Source of the DNA: Corynebacterium pygosceleis
GTDB lineage: Bacteria; Actinomycetota; Actinomycetes; Mycobacteriales; Mycobacteriaceae
Assembly: GCF_016595275.2 (NCBI RefSeq)
Contig: NZ_JAENIQ020000002.1
Coordinates: 496,001 to 560,000, forward strand
Direction of reading: 5' to 3'
DNA: 64,000 bases
Shown: positions 9,733 to 21,769 of the stretch, piece after piece
How positions within the stretch are numbered: position 1 is the stretch's first letter
Layout: every line of letters begins with the position of its first letter
Notes under the pieces: model-generated
The model's database searches: none
What the model saw: the letters and a program-made list of their open reading frames with translations, nothing else
Told to the model about the DNA's origin: nothing
Made by a program: the position numbers and the translations under genes

Positions 9733-10115
9733 AGCAGTTCGTCCGCGTCGAAGCAGGTGCGGTCACCGGTGTGGCACGCACCACCGGTCTGCCGCACGGT
9801 CACCAGGACGGTGTCCCCGTCACAGTCCAGCCGCACGCCGGTGACCTCCTGGACGTGTCCCGAGGTCAGGCCCTTGATCCAGTACTCCCCCCGGGAGCGG
9901 GAGTAGTAGGTCCCCCGGCGGGTCGCCAGGGTGTACGCCAGGGCGTGGGTGTCCATCCACGCGAGCATCAGCACCTCGCCACCGCCGTCCTCCTGGACGA
10001 CCGCGGGCAGGAGTCCCGAATCGTTGAGTTTCAGCCTGTCCGCGATCGCGGGATCCAGATCGAACAGGGCGGGGTCGTCGGCCGGGTCCTGTGCGGGGGG
10101 CATCGTCGCGGTCAT
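9729..10115 (-). CDS. hisI: Phosphoribosyl-AMP cyclohydrolase
   Basis: Opens the purine ring of phosphoribosyl-AMP, the third step of histidine synthesis. The 128-residue protein is a stand-alone HisI without the HisE pyrophosphohydrolase domain. It shows [21 protein letters not shown] and the metal-binding [12 protein letters not shown] segment near the C-terminus. It overlaps hisF by 4 bp upstream and the membrane-protein gene by 4 bp downstream, evidence of one polycistronic message. Confidence 0.96.
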   Translation of the reverse strand: MTATMPPAQDPADDPALFDLDPAIADRLKLNDSGLLPAVVQEDGGGEVLMLAWMDTHALAYTLATRRGTYYSRSRGEYWIKGLTSGHVQEVTGVRLDCDGDTVLVTVRQTGGACHTGDRTCFDADELL

Positions 10116-10888
10116 CGGCGCACCTCACATCCGGCGTCGGCGAGAGCGTCCTTGACCTCACCGATGGTGATCTCCCGGAAGTGGAAGATCGTCGCCGCCA
10201 GCACCGCATCGGCACCGGCGGCGACCGCCGGTGGGAAGTGCTCCACGGAGCCGGCGCCACCGGAGGCGATCACCGGGACCGACACCGCGGAGCGGACGGC
10301 CCGGAGCAGTTCGAGGTCGAAGCCGTCGCGGGTGCCGTCACCGTCCATGGAGTTCAGCAGGATCTCCCCCACACCGAGCTCCTCACCGCGCCGGGCCCAC
10401 TCGATCGCGTCGATCCCGGCGGACCGGGAACCACCGTGGGTGGTCACCTCGAAGCCGGAGGGCTGGGGAGTTCCCCCCTCGGGGACGCGGCGGGCGTCGA
10501 CGGACAGGACGATGCACTGCGCGCCGAAGCGTTCGGACAGTTCACGGAGGAGTTCCGGGCGGGCGATGGCCGAGGTGTTGACGCTCACCTTGTCCGCCCC
10601 CGCGCGCAACAGCTGGTCGACGTCCTCGACGGAGCGCACCCCGCCGCCGACGGTCAGGGGGATGAAGACCTGTTCCGCGGTACGTCGCACCACATCGAGC
10701 ATCGTGCCCCTGCCGTCCTTCGACGCGGAGACATCGAGAAACGTCAGCTCGTCGGCTCCCTCCGCGTCATAGCGGGCGGCGAGTTCCACGGGATCCCCCG
10801 CATCACGGAGATTGGTGAAGTTGACGCCTTTGACGACACGGCCGTCGGCCACGTCCAGGCAGGGAATGATACGGACAGCTACGGACAA
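10112..10888 (-). CDS. hisF: Imidazole glycerol phosphate synthase, cyclase subunit
   Basis: Uses ammonia delivered by HisH to make imidazole glycerol phosphate and AICAR from PRFAR. The 258-residue barrel shows the IIPCLDV start with the catalytic aspartate, [23 protein letters not shown] with the second catalytic aspartate, and VIASGGAG. The apparent start is TTG at 10888, preceded by AGGAGG about 10 nt upstream; no ATG or GTG fits the family's N-terminus. Its stop overlaps the hisI start. It pairs with HisH encoded at 12552-13196. Confidence 0.96.
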   Translation of the reverse strand: MSVAVRIIPCLDVADGRVVKGVNFTNLRDAGDPVELAARYDAEGADELTFLDVSASKDGRGTMLDVVRRTAEQVFIPLTVGGGVRSVEDVDQLLRAGADKVSVNTSAIARPELLRELSERFGAQCIVLSVDARRVPEGGTPQPSGFEVTTHGGSRSAGIDAIEWARRGEELGVGEILLNSMDGDGTRDGFDLELLRAVRSAVSVPVIASGGAGSVEHFPPAVAAGADAVLAATIFHFREITIGEVKDALADAGCEVRR

Positions 10889-10927
10889 GTTCCGTCCGCC
10901 TCCTTCTCAGGTCGGGTGAAGCGTTGT

Positions 10928-11734
10928 TCAACGGTCGATGCCGAGGGTCTCACTGATCGTACCGAGGATCACGTCGTGCACGCCCTTCGCCCCGGCGACG
11001 ACACCGAAGGAACCCGGGTGCCAGTCGGCTCCGGCGAGATCGGTCACCACTCCCCCCGCCGCGCGGACGAGCAGGACACCGGCGGCGTTGTCCCAGACAT
11101 GGGGACTGAACGTGACCGTTCCCCCGAAGATCCCGGCTGCGGTGAAGGCGAGATCCAGGCCGACGGATCCGGTCACCCTGAGCCTGGGGTGCTTGGCGCC
11201 CAGCCGGTCGAGGAGTTCATGACGCGCCGAGGTCGGGAAGGTCGAGTGCGCGGGTGAGATGATCGAACCGAATCCGATGTGGCTCATCCACGGATCGCGC
11301 TCGGTGACGGGCCGTCGGGGCCGCCCGTTGCACATCAGCGGCGAGCCGGTGTACGCGGTGAAGCGCTGGCCCGTCGCGGGTTGGGAGGTCAGCGCACAGA
11401 CCGGCTGCCCGTCGACCAGCAGGCTCAGCAGGAAGGCGCACATCGGGTTGCCTGCCGCGAAATTGGAGGTTCCGTCGACGGGGTCGACGACCCAGACGGC
11501 CCCGTCTCCGAGTTCTCCCCCGGTCTCCTCCCCGAACACCGGGATACCGGTGAGAAGGGTCAGCTGCTGCCGGACGGTGCTCTCGACGGCAAGGTCGACC
11601 TCCGTGGCGATGTCCCCCTTCCCCTTCTCCACGACGGCGGCCGCACCGAGGGAGGAGCGGATCATCCGCTCCGCGTCATCGGCGACGGCCTCGGCGACGG
11701 CGAGCAGTCCGCGTGCGTCCAGATCACCGGACAC
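10928..11734 (-). CDS. impA: Inositol monophosphatase family protein
   Basis: A Mg-dependent, Li-sensitive type sugar-phosphate phosphatase of 268 residues. Metal and catalytic motifs are visible: GEETGG near residue 69, WVVDPVDGTSNF near residue 81, and WDNAAGVLLVRAAGG near residue 210. It lies between hisA (2-bp gap) and hisF, as impA does in other corynebacteria. Related family members include the histidinol-phosphate phosphatase HisN. From position it could dephosphorylate inositol phosphate or histidinol phosphate; the sequence alone does not separate these. Confidence 0.87.
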   Translation of the reverse strand: MSGDLDARGLLAVAEAVADDAERMIRSSLGAAAVVEKGKGDIATEVDLAVESTVRQQLTLLTGIPVFGEETGGELGDGAVWVVDPVDGTSNFAAGNPMCAFLLSLLVDGQPVCALTSQPATGQRFTAYTGSPLMCNGRPRRPVTERDPWMSHIGFGSIISPAHSTFPTSARHELLDRLGAKHPRLRVTGSVGLDLAFTAAGIFGGTVTFSPHVWDNAAGVLLVRAAGGVVTDLAGADWHPGSFGVVAGAKGVHDVILGTISETLGIDR

Positions 11735-11736
11735 GG

Positions 11737-12492
11737 TCAGTCGCGTCCCGTCCGTGCTCCACCGGACACCGCGTCGAGGGCCTCCCCGAGGGTGAACCGC
11801 CCCTCGTAGAGGGCCTTGCCGATGATGACCGAATCAATCCCCTCCTCGACGTAGGGCACCAGCCCGGTTACGTCCGCGAGTTCGGCGATCCCGCCCGAGG
11901 CGGTGACCGGGGCGTCGGTCGCCGCGGCGACGTCACGCAGGAGTTCGACGTTGGGACCGGTCAGCGTACCGTCCCGGGAGACGTCGGTGACGACGAACCG
12001 GCTGCACCCCGCGCGGTCGAAACGTTCGAGGATCTCCCACAGGTCGCCGCCGTCCGAGACCCAGCCGCGTCCCCGGGTGCGCCACTGGCCGTCGATGAGA
12101 CGGACGTCCAGACCGATGGCGACACGGTCCCCGTGGGTGGAGATGACCTTCTCCGCCCAGTCGGGGTTCTCCAGGGCGGCGGTGCCGATGTTGACCCGTC
12201 GTGCCCCCGTGGCCAGTGCACGGTCGAGTGACGCGTCATCGCGGATACCGCCGGTCAGTTCGACGTCGATGTCGAGTTTCCCCACGACCTCCGCCATCAT
12301 CCCGTGGTTGGATCCCCGCCCGAAGGCGGCGTCGAGGTCCACGAAATGGAGCCACCGCGCACCCTGCGACTGCCAGTTCAACGCGGCGTCGAGGGGACTG
12401 CCGTAGCTCTTCTCACTGCCGGCCTCCCCCTGGTGCAGGCGGACGGCCCTACCGTCCACGACGTCGACTGCGGGCAGAAGTGTCAGACTCAT
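11737..12492 (-). CDS. hisA: ProFAR isomerase (HisA, probable subHisA type)
   Basis: Isomerises ProFAR to PRFAR in histidine synthesis. The start is the ATG at 12492, giving [14 protein letters not shown] and 251 residues. It clearly belongs to the actinobacterial PriA/HisA group ([42 protein letters not shown]). PriA proteins usually have serine at VELSGG and also do the TrpF reaction. Here the residue is threonine 80 (VELTGG), as in the histidine-only subHisA described for Corynebacterium. Loss of the TrpF activity is therefore inferred, not shown. Confidence 0.94.
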   Translation of the reverse strand: MSLTLLPAVDVVDGRAVRLHQGEAGSEKSYGSPLDAALNWQSQGARWLHFVDLDAAFGRGSNHGMMAEVVGKLDIDVELTGGIRDDASLDRALATGARRVNIGTAALENPDWAEKVISTHGDRVAIGLDVRLIDGQWRTRGRGWVSDGGDLWEILERFDRAGCSRFVVTDVSRDGTLTGPNVELLRDVAAATDAPVTASGGIAELADVTGLVPYVEEGIDSVIIGKALYEGRFTLGEALDAVSGGARTGRD

Positions 12493-12551
12493 GGGGCCAA
12501 TCCTAGCGGTGCCGGGACGGCGGTGTGTCACCCCCGTCGGTGGATGGACGG

Positions 12552-13196
12552 TCAGAGTGTCCTGACCCAGTTGCGCAACAGCTCGGCACCCGCGTCACCG
12601 GATTTCTCCGGATGGAACTGGGTGGCCCACAACGGGCCGTTCTCCACCGCGGCGAGGAACCGGTCCCCGTCATGCTCGGCCCAGGTGAGGGCGGGTGGGG
12701 TGAGGATGTCGTCCTCCGGCAGATCCCAGCTGCGCACGGCGTAGGAGTGGACGAAGTAGAAACGCTCATCGCCGATCCCCCGGAACATCTCCGAGTCCCC
12801 CGGGGCATCGACCGTGTTCCATCCCATGTGCGGCAGGATGTCCGCCTCCAGCTTCTCGACCCGCCCGGGCCATTCCCCGCATCCCTCGGCGGCGATCCCG
12901 TGTTCGACCCCGCGCTCGAAGAGAATCTGCATGCCCACGCAGATTCCCAGCACCGGGCGGGACCCCGCCAGCCGTTCACCGATGAGTCGGGCGCCGTGCA
13001 CGGCACGCAGTCCCTCCATGCACGCGGCGAAGGCGCCGACACCGGGGACGAGGAGCCCGTCCGCGGCGAGCACGGTCTTCGGGTCGCTGGTCACGGTGAC
13101 CTCGGCGCCGACCCGTTCAACGGCACGGTGCGCGGAACGGAGGTTCCCCGACCCGTAGTCGAGGAGGGCGACGGTGGGTTTCCTGCGGCTGTTCAT
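12552..13196 (-). CDS. hisH: Imidazole glycerol phosphate synthase, glutaminase subunit
   Basis: Class-I glutamine amidotransferase that hydrolyses glutamine and channels ammonia to HisF. The nucleophile is Cys86 in VLGICVGMQ; the histidine and glutamate of the triad are in TQFHPEKSG near the C-terminus. The N-terminus has [11 protein letters not shown] and the oxyanion segment PGVGAF. The length of 214 residues is normal. Its ATG overlaps a TGA (ATGA) that ends a second reading frame running in from the MFS gene upstream; see 13193-13369. Confidence 0.95.
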   Translation of the reverse strand: MNSRRKPTVALLDYGSGNLRSAHRAVERVGAEVTVTSDPKTVLAADGLLVPGVGAFAACMEGLRAVHGARLIGERLAGSRPVLGICVGMQILFERGVEHGIAAEGCGEWPGRVEKLEADILPHMGWNTVDAPGDSEMFRGIGDERFYFVHSYAVRSWDLPEDDILTPPALTWAEHDGDRFLAAVENGPLWATQFHPEKSGDAGAELLRNWVRTL

Positions 13197-13369
13197 CTGC
13201 TGCTCCCGGTGGTGTCGGTGTCTCTGTCGGTTTCGGTGCCGGTGCCGGTCTCGGTCTCGGTGCGCCCGGGTGTGTGGGGCGTGGTCCCCGCGCCATCCGG
13301 GCCTCCCGGTGTGGCCGTGTCCGTGCCACCCCGACCGAGATCCACCGGGGTGATCGACGCCTTCTTCAC
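13193..13369 (-). other. Coding-like tail in the -1 frame between the MFS gene and hisH
   Basis: Reading the minus strand from 13369 gives about 58 residues beginning [16 protein letters not shown] Thr/Glu/Asp-rich tail follows and ends in a TGA that overlaps the hisH ATG as ATGA. About four fifths of the codons end in G or C, as in real genes here, and the frame is open upstream beside the end of the MFS gene. It has no credible start of its own. I read it as the displaced C-terminus of the MFS protein after a one-base loss, natural or a sequencing error. Confidence 0.55.
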
Positions 13370-15042
13370 GGGCCGGGACGGACCGGGGGCCCGGGCCGGT
13401 CGGGGGAACGGAGTTCGGAGAGACGTCGGCGTTCCATCTCCCGGGCCTCCTGACGGGCGCGTTCTATGTGTGCCTGTGCCTCCTGCCGGGCGCGCTCGAC
13501 GTGGGCGCGGGCGTCCGCCCGGATCTCCCGGACCTGAATCTTGTACTCACGCTGGTCGGATTTCCGCTCGGCCTTCAGTGCACGGCGCTCGGCGGCCTCG
13601 GCACGCAGCTCGGCGTTGAACTCCTCCCGGCTCATGCCCTCCGGGCGACGCCGGACGTGCGGGCGGGGGGTGCTCTTCGCGAGAAGCTCGGCGACGTGCA
13701 CCGGCTTCATGCCCGCACGACCGATCGCCCGGGCACTCCGGACGGCGGTGCGGGCCATCGGGACCCGGCGCAGGGTCGCCCGGGTGTTGTTGTGCTCCGC
13801 GATCCGGTGGCGTCCCATGGTCCGGTCCGCGAGGACGACGGCGAGTCCGAGGAGGACGAGCCCCGCGGCAGTCCCGAAGGATCCGGAGTAGGCGGCGCGT
13901 GCCGCGACGACACCGAGGACGACCGAGCCGAGGCCGGTACCGGAGTCGAAGGCGATGTTCCACATCGCCGACGCTTCGGTGACCTTGGAGCGGGGCAGCC
14001 GGGCGAACATCATCAGCAGGGCCTCGTTCTGGACGGCACCGAAACCTGCACCGAACAGCAGAGCGGAGATGAGCAGCAGCCACGGGTTCAGCCCGAGGGC
14101 GAGGACGAGGGTGGCGAGCGCCAGACCCGCGACACCGGAGACGAGCGACGGGACGACCAGTCGACCGGCCTCACCGCGCCGGTCCGCGATGATGCCGGCA
14201 CCGTAGCGGCTGAGCATCTGGGATCCGCCGACGACCGCGAGAACGAGTCCACCGACGACGGCTCCGCTGGCCGGGTCGAGGTCCTTGACCGCCGCGGGGA
14301 GGAAGGAGGAGATCGCACCGTAGCCCATGGCGATCGTCGCGATCGCCAGTGCGGGAACGGTGATGAGCTTCCAGGTCGCCACCGAGTAACCGGTCTCCGT
14401 GACCGAGCCCGTTCCCCGCAGGGATTCCCGCTTCTCCGGTGAGAGTCGTGGAAGGGACCAGCACAGTGCCGTGGCACCGACCCCGATGACGGAGGAGATG
14501 ATGTAGACGGCGGTGAAACCGATGGTCTCGGCGAGATAGAGACCGGTGGGGAGGAAGAGCATCTGGAGGAGCCCGACGACGAGCCCCAGTGCACCGGAGG
14601 CCTTACCGAGGAACCTGCGGGCCACGAGTTCCGCCATGAGCGCGGACTGGGCGACGGTCAGTGCACCGAAGCCGACCCCCCGGATCGCGGAGATGGTCAG
14701 CACCGGGACCGCGTCCACCGAGAACACGTACAGCGCCGAGGGCACACACAGCAGGAAGGCCGAGACGACCATGACGGGGATGTACCCGAACCTCCGCAGT
14801 GCCCTCGGCGTGAACATCTGTGTGAGGACGGTGCCCGCCATGAACACACCCGTGACGGAACCGGCGAGACTGTCCGATCCCCCCGAACTGATCACCGCGA
14901 GCGGGACCACCGGAAGCATCAGCGACCAGGAGGCGAAGGCGAAGGCGACGGCGATCAACGTCGTCTTCAGCGCCGGACTGCTCCACATGTTGTCGAGCTT
15001 CTCGAGTTCATCGCGTGACAGCAGCCGCGCCGAAGTCTTCAC
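13366..15042 (-). CDS. Major facilitator superfamily transporter in the histidine operon, probably frameshifted at its end
   Basis: A 12-helix-type permease occupies about residues 25-425. RRFGYIPV after helix 2 and [15 protein letters not shown] in the second half resemble drug or metabolite exporters. A highly charged C-terminal region (about residues 430-550) carries repeated [10 protein letters not shown] units predicted as a cytoplasmic coiled coil. The start is GTG at 15042, just after the small membrane protein gene. The position between hisB and hisH is conserved in corynebacteria, but the substrate is unknown. The frame stops at 13366, whereas a coding-like frame continues to hisH, so the last residues are probably not native. 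Confidence 0.82.
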   Translation of the reverse strand: MKTSARLLSRDELEKLDNMWSSPALKTTLIAVAFAFASWSLMLPVVPLAVISSGGSDSLAGSVTGVFMAGTVLTQMFTPRALRRFGYIPVMVVSAFLLCVPSALYVFSVDAVPVLTISAIRGVGFGALTVAQSALMAELVARRFLGKASGALGLVVGLLQMLFLPTGLYLAETIGFTAVYIISSVIGVGATALCWSLPRLSPEKRESLRGTGSVTETGYSVATWKLITVPALAIATIAMGYGAISSFLPAAVKDLDPASGAVVGGLVLAVVGGSQMLSRYGAGIIADRRGEAGRLVVPSLVSGVAGLALATLVLALGLNPWLLLISALLFGAGFGAVQNEALLMMFARLPRSKVTEASAMWNIAFDSGTGLGSVVLGVVAARAAYSGSFGTAAGLVLLGLAVVLADRTMGRHRIAEHNNTRATLRRVPMARTAVRSARAIGRAGMKPVHVAELLAKSTPRPHVRRRPEGMSREEFNAELRAEAAERRALKAERKSDQREYKIQVREIRADARAHVERARQEAQAHIERARQEAREMERRRLSELRSPDRPGPPVRPGP

Positions 15043-15046
15043 CTAT

Positions 15047-15256
15047 CTAACCCACCTCTCCCAGTAGCCACAGCAGCGCCGCGGTGAATGCCACGGCCGC
15101 CGCCAGAGCGCCGATGAATGTCATGACCCGGTTCTCGGCCTGGTAGGCCGCCCAGGTTCCGCCGACCAACAGGCCCGCGACGATGAACAGCAGGTAGATG
15201 AACCAGTGTGCGGATCCGTCCTGCTGCCCGGCTGCCACTTTAACAAGCTCCGACAT
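15047..15256 (-). CDS. Small two-helix membrane protein in the histidine operon
   Basis: A 69-residue protein with two hydrophobic segments (WFIYLLFIVAGLLVGGTWAAY and FIGALAAAVAFTAALLWLL). It starts 3 nt after the hisB stop and is followed 4 nt later by the MFS start, so it is embedded in the operon. A gene of this size occupies the same slot in other corynebacteria. It could assist the adjacent transporter, but that is inferred from position only. Confidence 0.78.
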   Translation of the reverse strand: MSELVKVAAGQQDGSAHWFIYLLFIVAGLLVGGTWAAYQAENRVMTFIGALAAAVAFTAALLWLLGEVG

Positions 15257-15259
15257 CGC

Positions 15260-15907
15260 TTACAGAGACCCCTTGGTGGACGGGATACCGGTGACCCGGG
15301 GATCGGATTCCGTGGCGGCACGCAGGGCCCGGGCGACGGCCTTGTACTCGGCCTCGGTGATGTGGTGCGGATCGCGGCCGTAGTGGCAGCGGACGTGCAG
15401 GGCGATCTGTGCGTTGAACGCCAGGGTCTCGAAGAAGTGACGGTTGATGACGGTGGCGTAGTGCCCGCCGATCACGGCGGTGACCATCTGGTCCGGTTCC
15501 CCGTCCATGACGAAGTAGGGACGACCGGACACGTCCACGATCGCCTCGCACAGGGTCTCGTCCATCGGCAACTGGCAGGAACCGAACCGGCGGATACCGG
15601 ACTTGTCCCCCAGTGCCTCCCGGAGTGCCCCGCCCAACACGATGGCCGTGTCCTCGACGGTGTGGTGCGCATCGACCTCGATGTCCCCGGAGGCGTGGAC
15701 GGTGAGATCGAAGCTGCCGTGGGTGCCGAAGGCGGTGAGCATGTGGTCGAAGAACGGCAGGCCGGTGCTGATCTCGCAGTTGCCTGTGCCGTCCAGGTCG
15801 ATCTCCACCGCGATGGTCGATTCTCGGGTGGCACGCTCGACGCGGGCCCGCCGGGAGCTGCCGGATCGCGCGGATTCGTTGGTGGTGGTGTGGTTCAGGT
15901 CAGCCAT
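15260..15907 (-). CDS. hisB: Imidazoleglycerol-phosphate dehydratase
   Basis: Dehydrates imidazole glycerol phosphate to imidazole acetol phosphate. It is the monofunctional form of 215 residues, without a phosphatase domain. Manganese-binding histidine motifs are present: [17 protein letters not shown], and [18 protein letters not shown] near the C-terminus. The first 20 or so residues are a Ser/Arg-rich extension ahead of the RVERATRES start of homology. It lies 48 bp after hisC. Confidence 0.96.
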   Translation of the reverse strand: MADLNHTTTNESARSGSSRRARVERATRESTIAVEIDLDGTGNCEISTGLPFFDHMLTAFGTHGSFDLTVHASGDIEVDAHHTVEDTAIVLGGALREALGDKSGIRRFGSCQLPMDETLCEAIVDVSGRPYFVMDGEPDQMVTAVIGGHYATVINRHFFETLAFNAQIALHVRCHYGRDPHHITEAEYKAVARALRAATESDPRVTGIPSTKGSL

Positions 15908-15955
15908 GGGTGGTCGTCTCGTTCCTCGTGGTTCGGTGCTGGAAGTCGGATGTTC

Positions 15956-18447
<2,492 letters not shown>

Positions 18448-18579
18448 GGGCATTCCTGCATCATCCCGTCGTGTGTCTGCGTGGGTGGTGGCACCACGGT
18501 CATCTCGTTCCGTACCCCGTCCCGACCGCATGTGACTGCGGGAGAGCACGGGAGGGCACGGGAGACGGTGGCGCCGTCT
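18448..18579 (-). promoter_or_regulatory. hisD leader, candidate histidine T-box with ultrashort Stem I
   Basis: The transcript predicted from the -10 at 18586-18591 has a leader of about 132 nt. It contains a hairpin CCGCA-GTCACA-TGCGG whose loop carries CAC, a histidine codon, in the same loop position as ATC in the ileS T-box of this window. A GTGGTGCCAC element resembling the T-box antisequestrator follows about 35 nt downstream. A first hairpin AGACGG-cgcca-CCGTCT precedes both. Against it, the UGGG expected to pair with a tRNA-His CCCA end is not obvious. The call is tentative. Confidence 0.45.
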
Positions 18580-18585
18580 GCGGTC

Positions 18586-18591
18586 ATTGTA
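18586..18591 (-). promoter_or_regulatory. Probable -10 hexamer of the his operon
   Basis: TACAAT on the minus strand, in an otherwise GC-rich stretch upstream of hisD. No convincing -35 was seen at 16-18 nt. Confidence 0.55.
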
Positions 18592-18727
18592 TTCTGCCCC
18601 GGTTCCGGCCACCGCAGGGGGACACCGGAGCCCGGCGGGGACGGGTGGCACCCGCGTATATTGGCGGAGAGGTCCGGGAGCGGTCCCGGAGACCGTACGG
18701 TGCACACGGTGAGGAGTGAAGCGGATC

Positions 18728-19822
18728 ATGGGCGACCACAGCGGGGGTCAGTCGGGGCCGTCGCGGGTCGACATGGACGACGTGGCTGCGGCCGTCACGG
18801 CCTGCGGCTACCGGTTTCTCCGTGGTCCCGGACGCCTGCTCCTGCCGTGGGAGGCGCACCGGGTCCTCATCCACGTGGGCAGGGCCGACGCCCGGGTACT
18901 GATCGCGGAGACGGAGCTGCGCCGCACTCTCGATCTCTCCGAGATCAACGCGCTGGCGCGCACGATCACCGCCTGGAACGCCGGGCGGATCAACCCGACC
19001 GCGCTGCTGAGCGTCACCGATTCGGGTGAGGTCTCGGTCCGGTTCCGGGTGTCACTGCCCGTCGACGCGGGGGCCACGGAGGAGCAGCTCCGGTCATTCA
19101 TCCGCTCCGCCATGCAGGCCACGGAGCTCGCGGTCGACCACATGCTCAACGAGTTCCCGGGTTTGCGGACGGGTGGTGGGACGGAGCCCGCCGAGGACGT
19201 ACTCGATGTGGAGGCACTTCACCGGCCGTTCCCGTCGCGGACCGCGGGGAACGGACCTGACGACGGACACGAGGGAGCGGAGATCATGGCGGAACCGGAC
19301 GAACCGGGTGAACCGACGGAGGACCGCGACATCAGTGACGGGGTCAATTCGAACGCCGGCGGTGACATCGATCTCCCGGACCCGGATTCCCCCACCCCGG
19401 TCGATCTCGCCCGGCTCGAGTCCACCCTGGAGGATCTCGGCATCCACGGCATGCACAGGGGTGAGAGCTGGCTGGCGACGACGGTCAACCGGGTCCTCAT
19501 CGGGTTGCACCTGGACAACGGGCCGTCGCTGATTCTCCGTGGCCTCTGGGACCCTGATCTTGATCCGGAACAGGACTTCATGCGGCTCTTCCTGTGCTGC
19601 AACACCTGGAACGAGAGGTCCGCACTGACGAAGGCCTACTGCCACACCGACGATGACGGGCTCCAGGTGCGGGTGGAGATGTCTGTCCCGACCGTTGCCG
19701 GATTGACGCCGACCCAGCTCCGGCACACCGTGTCCCTCGGGTTGCGTCGTGTCCTGTTGGCGGTGGGGTCGATCAGTGAGGACGTCACCGGGGACTCGGT
19801 GGTCGATTGGCCGGAGGACTGA
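18728..19822 (+). CDS. YbjN-like protein with two modules
   Basis: A 364-residue cytoplasmic protein starting at ATG 18728, with GAGGAG 11 nt ahead; a GTG 12 nt earlier is possible. It contains two similar modules of about 130 residues (roughly 15-145 and 225-360) with the YbjN/T3SS-chaperone-like pattern. Each has a short first helix, a strand pair around a tryptophan or leucine, an NTWNE- or TAWNA-like helix, then a [22 protein letters not shown] strand and helix. An acidic linker rich in Asp, Glu and Pro joins them. It diverges from the histidine operon and is followed 4 nt later by a related gene. Function is unknown; YbjN folds are often called sensory or chaperone-like. Confidence 0.75.
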   Translation: MGDHSGGQSGPSRVDMDDVAAAVTACGYRFLRGPGRLLLPWEAHRVLIHVGRADARVLIAETELRRTLDLSEINALARTITAWNAGRINPTALLSVTDSGEVSVRFRVSLPVDAGATEEQLRSFIRSAMQATELAVDHMLNEFPGLRTGGGTEPAEDVLDVEALHRPFPSRTAGNGPDDGHEGAEIMAEPDEPGEPTEDRDISDGVNSNAGGDIDLPDPDSPTPVDLARLESTLEDLGIHGMHRGESWLATTVNRVLIGLHLDNGPSLILRGLWDPDLDPEQDFMRLFLCCNTWNERSALTKAYCHTDDDGLQVRVEMSVPTVAGLTPTQLRHTVSLGLRRVLLAVGSISEDVTGDSVVDWPED

Positions 19823-19826
19823 TCCC

Positions 19827-21026
19827 GTGCCGTCCTCCGCCGCCGACCGCGATCCCCTCTCCGGAGGTGTCCCGGGCGACGCGTCCGAGTTGTTCTCCGA
19901 CGGCTGCGACACCGTGTTCTCCGGGGAGACACCACCCGGCAGAATCAACCGGGGGCTGCGGTTGACCCTTCTCCGGGTCCTCGGTTCCGCGCCGTTGCGT
20001 GTCCTGGGCCGTCGCCGGCGGGACTCGGCAGGACCGGTGCGCCCGCCCGCTCTCGGTACCGTCGCATCGATGTTGGGGGATCTCGGTGTCCGCTGCGCCG
20101 TGCTGTCCGACCGCGTCACCGTCGCCTGGCCGAGCGTCCGGGGGGAATTCCTGATCATCAGGGACAACGGTGGACTGCACCTCGTTTTCCGGGGACGTCT
20201 CCGGGGTCGGACGGGCGTGGAGCAGCTTCCCGTCCTCCAGGACGCACTGGCTCTCGGTGGGGAGCGTTCCCTGGCGGTGTGCTTCTATCCGGCGGTGGCG
20301 GCGGACGCGACACTCAGCGTCCGTTTCCACACGGCGGTGTGCGTGGACGCGGGAATCACCGACGATCAGCTCCACGTGTTCCTCGAACGTGCACTGGTCC
20401 TCGTGCTCTCGGGGTGTCTCACCCTCATCGCGGAACTACCGGCCCTCGCCGGCCCCCGGGTCGACCATCCGGAGCTGCTCCGGGCCGACGCCGTGGAGGC
20501 CACCCAGCCGGTCGAGGGGATGGTCGTCCCCCCTGTTCCGGTCACCTCGGACGACGTTTCACCGGATGTTCCGGAGCCACTCGACATGTACCGGCTGCGG
20601 CTCATCCTCGAACGGCTCCGGGCGGACGTGCAACCGCATCCCCGGTTCCGGGCCCTCGCGCTCACGGTCGACGGTGTCGACGTACATGTCACGGTCGACG
20701 GTTCCGGCACGGCCCCCACCGGTGATCTCATCGTGATGTCCCGGTGGGAGGTTCCCACGACGAGGACCGCCACCGACGTGTTCGGGGAGGCGGCGTTGGC
20801 GTGTGCGGCCTTCGACCGCCGGTGCCCCACCGTGAACGTGCGGGCGGCGCTCGTGGAGGGGGCGTCCGGGGCCGGAGGGGAACGGGTGGTGGTGTGTGCG
20901 GTGGTGCTGTTCCCGGTCTCTCCCGGTGCGAGCGACGCCCAACTGGTCGCGGCACTCGACTGCGGCATCACCGGTGTCGTTGAGGCGGTCACCGTGGTCC
21001 GTGAGGTGCTGACCGGGTGCGGTTAG
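19827..21026 (+). CDS. Second YbjN-like protein, paralogue of the upstream gene
   Basis: The GTG at 19827 is chosen because GGAGGA lies 8 nt upstream, inside the end of the previous gene; this gives 399 residues. After a basic segment near residue 50, two modules can be traced (about 75-210 and 250-395). They end in SVRFHTAVCVDAGITDDQL and VVVCAVVLFPVSPGASDAQL, which align with the [11 protein letters not shown] and [11 protein letters not shown] ends of the neighbour. The two genes are almost certainly co-translated. The 3' end overlaps the convergent membrane-protein gene by 4 bp. No catalytic motif is visible. Confidence 0.72.
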   Translation: MPSSAADRDPLSGGVPGDASELFSDGCDTVFSGETPPGRINRGLRLTLLRVLGSAPLRVLGRRRRDSAGPVRPPALGTVASMLGDLGVRCAVLSDRVTVAWPSVRGEFLIIRDNGGLHLVFRGRLRGRTGVEQLPVLQDALALGGERSLAVCFYPAVAADATLSVRFHTAVCVDAGITDDQLHVFLERALVLVLSGCLTLIAELPALAGPRVDHPELLRADAVEATQPVEGMVVPPVPVTSDDVSPDVPEPLDMYRLRLILERLRADVQPHPRFRALALTVDGVDVHVTVDGSGTAPTGDLIVMSRWEVPTTRTATDVFGEAALACAAFDRRCPTVNVRAALVEGASGAGGERVVVCAVVLFPVSPGASDAQLVAALDCGITGVVEAVTVVREVLTGCG

Positions 21027-21691
21027 ACGGCACTTCCCGGGATCGTGGGGACCGGGTCCCCGGTACCTTCTTCGGGCACCGGTGAGCGTCCGGGTCTGAT
21101 GAGCACCGCCGCGGACCAGTACGTGAGCAGGGCGAGGTAGGGGGCGATGACGACACCCCAGTGCAGGGTCACCTGGGGAACGAAGGCGTACTCCTCACCT
21201 ATCTCCAGCGCGTCGCCGGCGGGTACCGGATGGACGAGATGTGCCACGACGTCACTGATCCCGACGATGGTGAAGGCGCCGAGAAGCGAGCAGAACGTCA
21301 CCCACGCGAGCATCCTGGGTCCGAGGAGTTCGGGGGCCCGGAAGAACGCGATCAGTGCGACGACGATCGCGAGGATCGAACTGCCGGTGATCATCCCCAG
21401 CCAGGTGTCGAATTCCTGCGACCCCGGAGACACGAGGATCACGGAGGCGTCCTCCATGACGCGACCGGTGTAGACCGGCCGGAGTCCCCCGGAGAGCACG
21501 CCCGCGACCAGCGCCAGGATGAGGGAGAGCGCGAGGATCCCGGCGTAGGAACCGGTGGCTCTGCTCACCCGGGGCAGGTGACGGAACACCGGCCGACCGG
21601 ACGTCCCGGAGACCGGGGCCCGGTGGCTACACGGAGGTGCGGCCCCCTCCGGCACGTCCGGTGGACCGTCAACGACGTCAGGATGGTTCAT
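21023..21691 (-). CDS. Four-helix membrane protein of unknown function
   Basis: A 222-residue protein with a Pro-rich cytoplasmic N-terminus of about 40 residues. Membrane segments lie near residues 47-68, 95-118, 127-148 and 175-198, with extracytoplasmic loops between. I recognise no conserved motif. It ends head-on against the YbjN-like gene with a 4-bp overlap and no terminator, and lies 78 bp downstream of bsaP, so it may be the last gene of the biotin unit. Confidence 0.72.
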   Translation of the reverse strand: MNHPDVVDGPPDVPEGAAPPCSHRAPVSGTSGRPVFRHLPRVSRATGSYAGILALSLILALVAGVLSGGLRPVYTGRVMEDASVILVSPGSQEFDTWLGMITGSSILAIVVALIAFFRAPELLGPRMLAWVTFCSLLGAFTIVGISDVVAHLVHPVPAGDALEIGEEYAFVPQVTLHWGVVIAPYLALLTYWSAAVLIRPGRSPVPEEGTGDPVPTIPGSAV

Positions 21692-21769
21692 GGACGTCCA
21701 ATCTACGCGGAAGGCACCGACGGATCCCAGTCCGCTTCCCCCGTGCGGTCATCCCCGCCGGGACAGGCT

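Noticed and set aside
13197..13265. Short CGGT/GGTG repeats resembling a microsatellite before hisH
   Set aside because: Explained better as codons for a Thr/Glu/Asp-rich tail in the -1 frame of the MFS gene.
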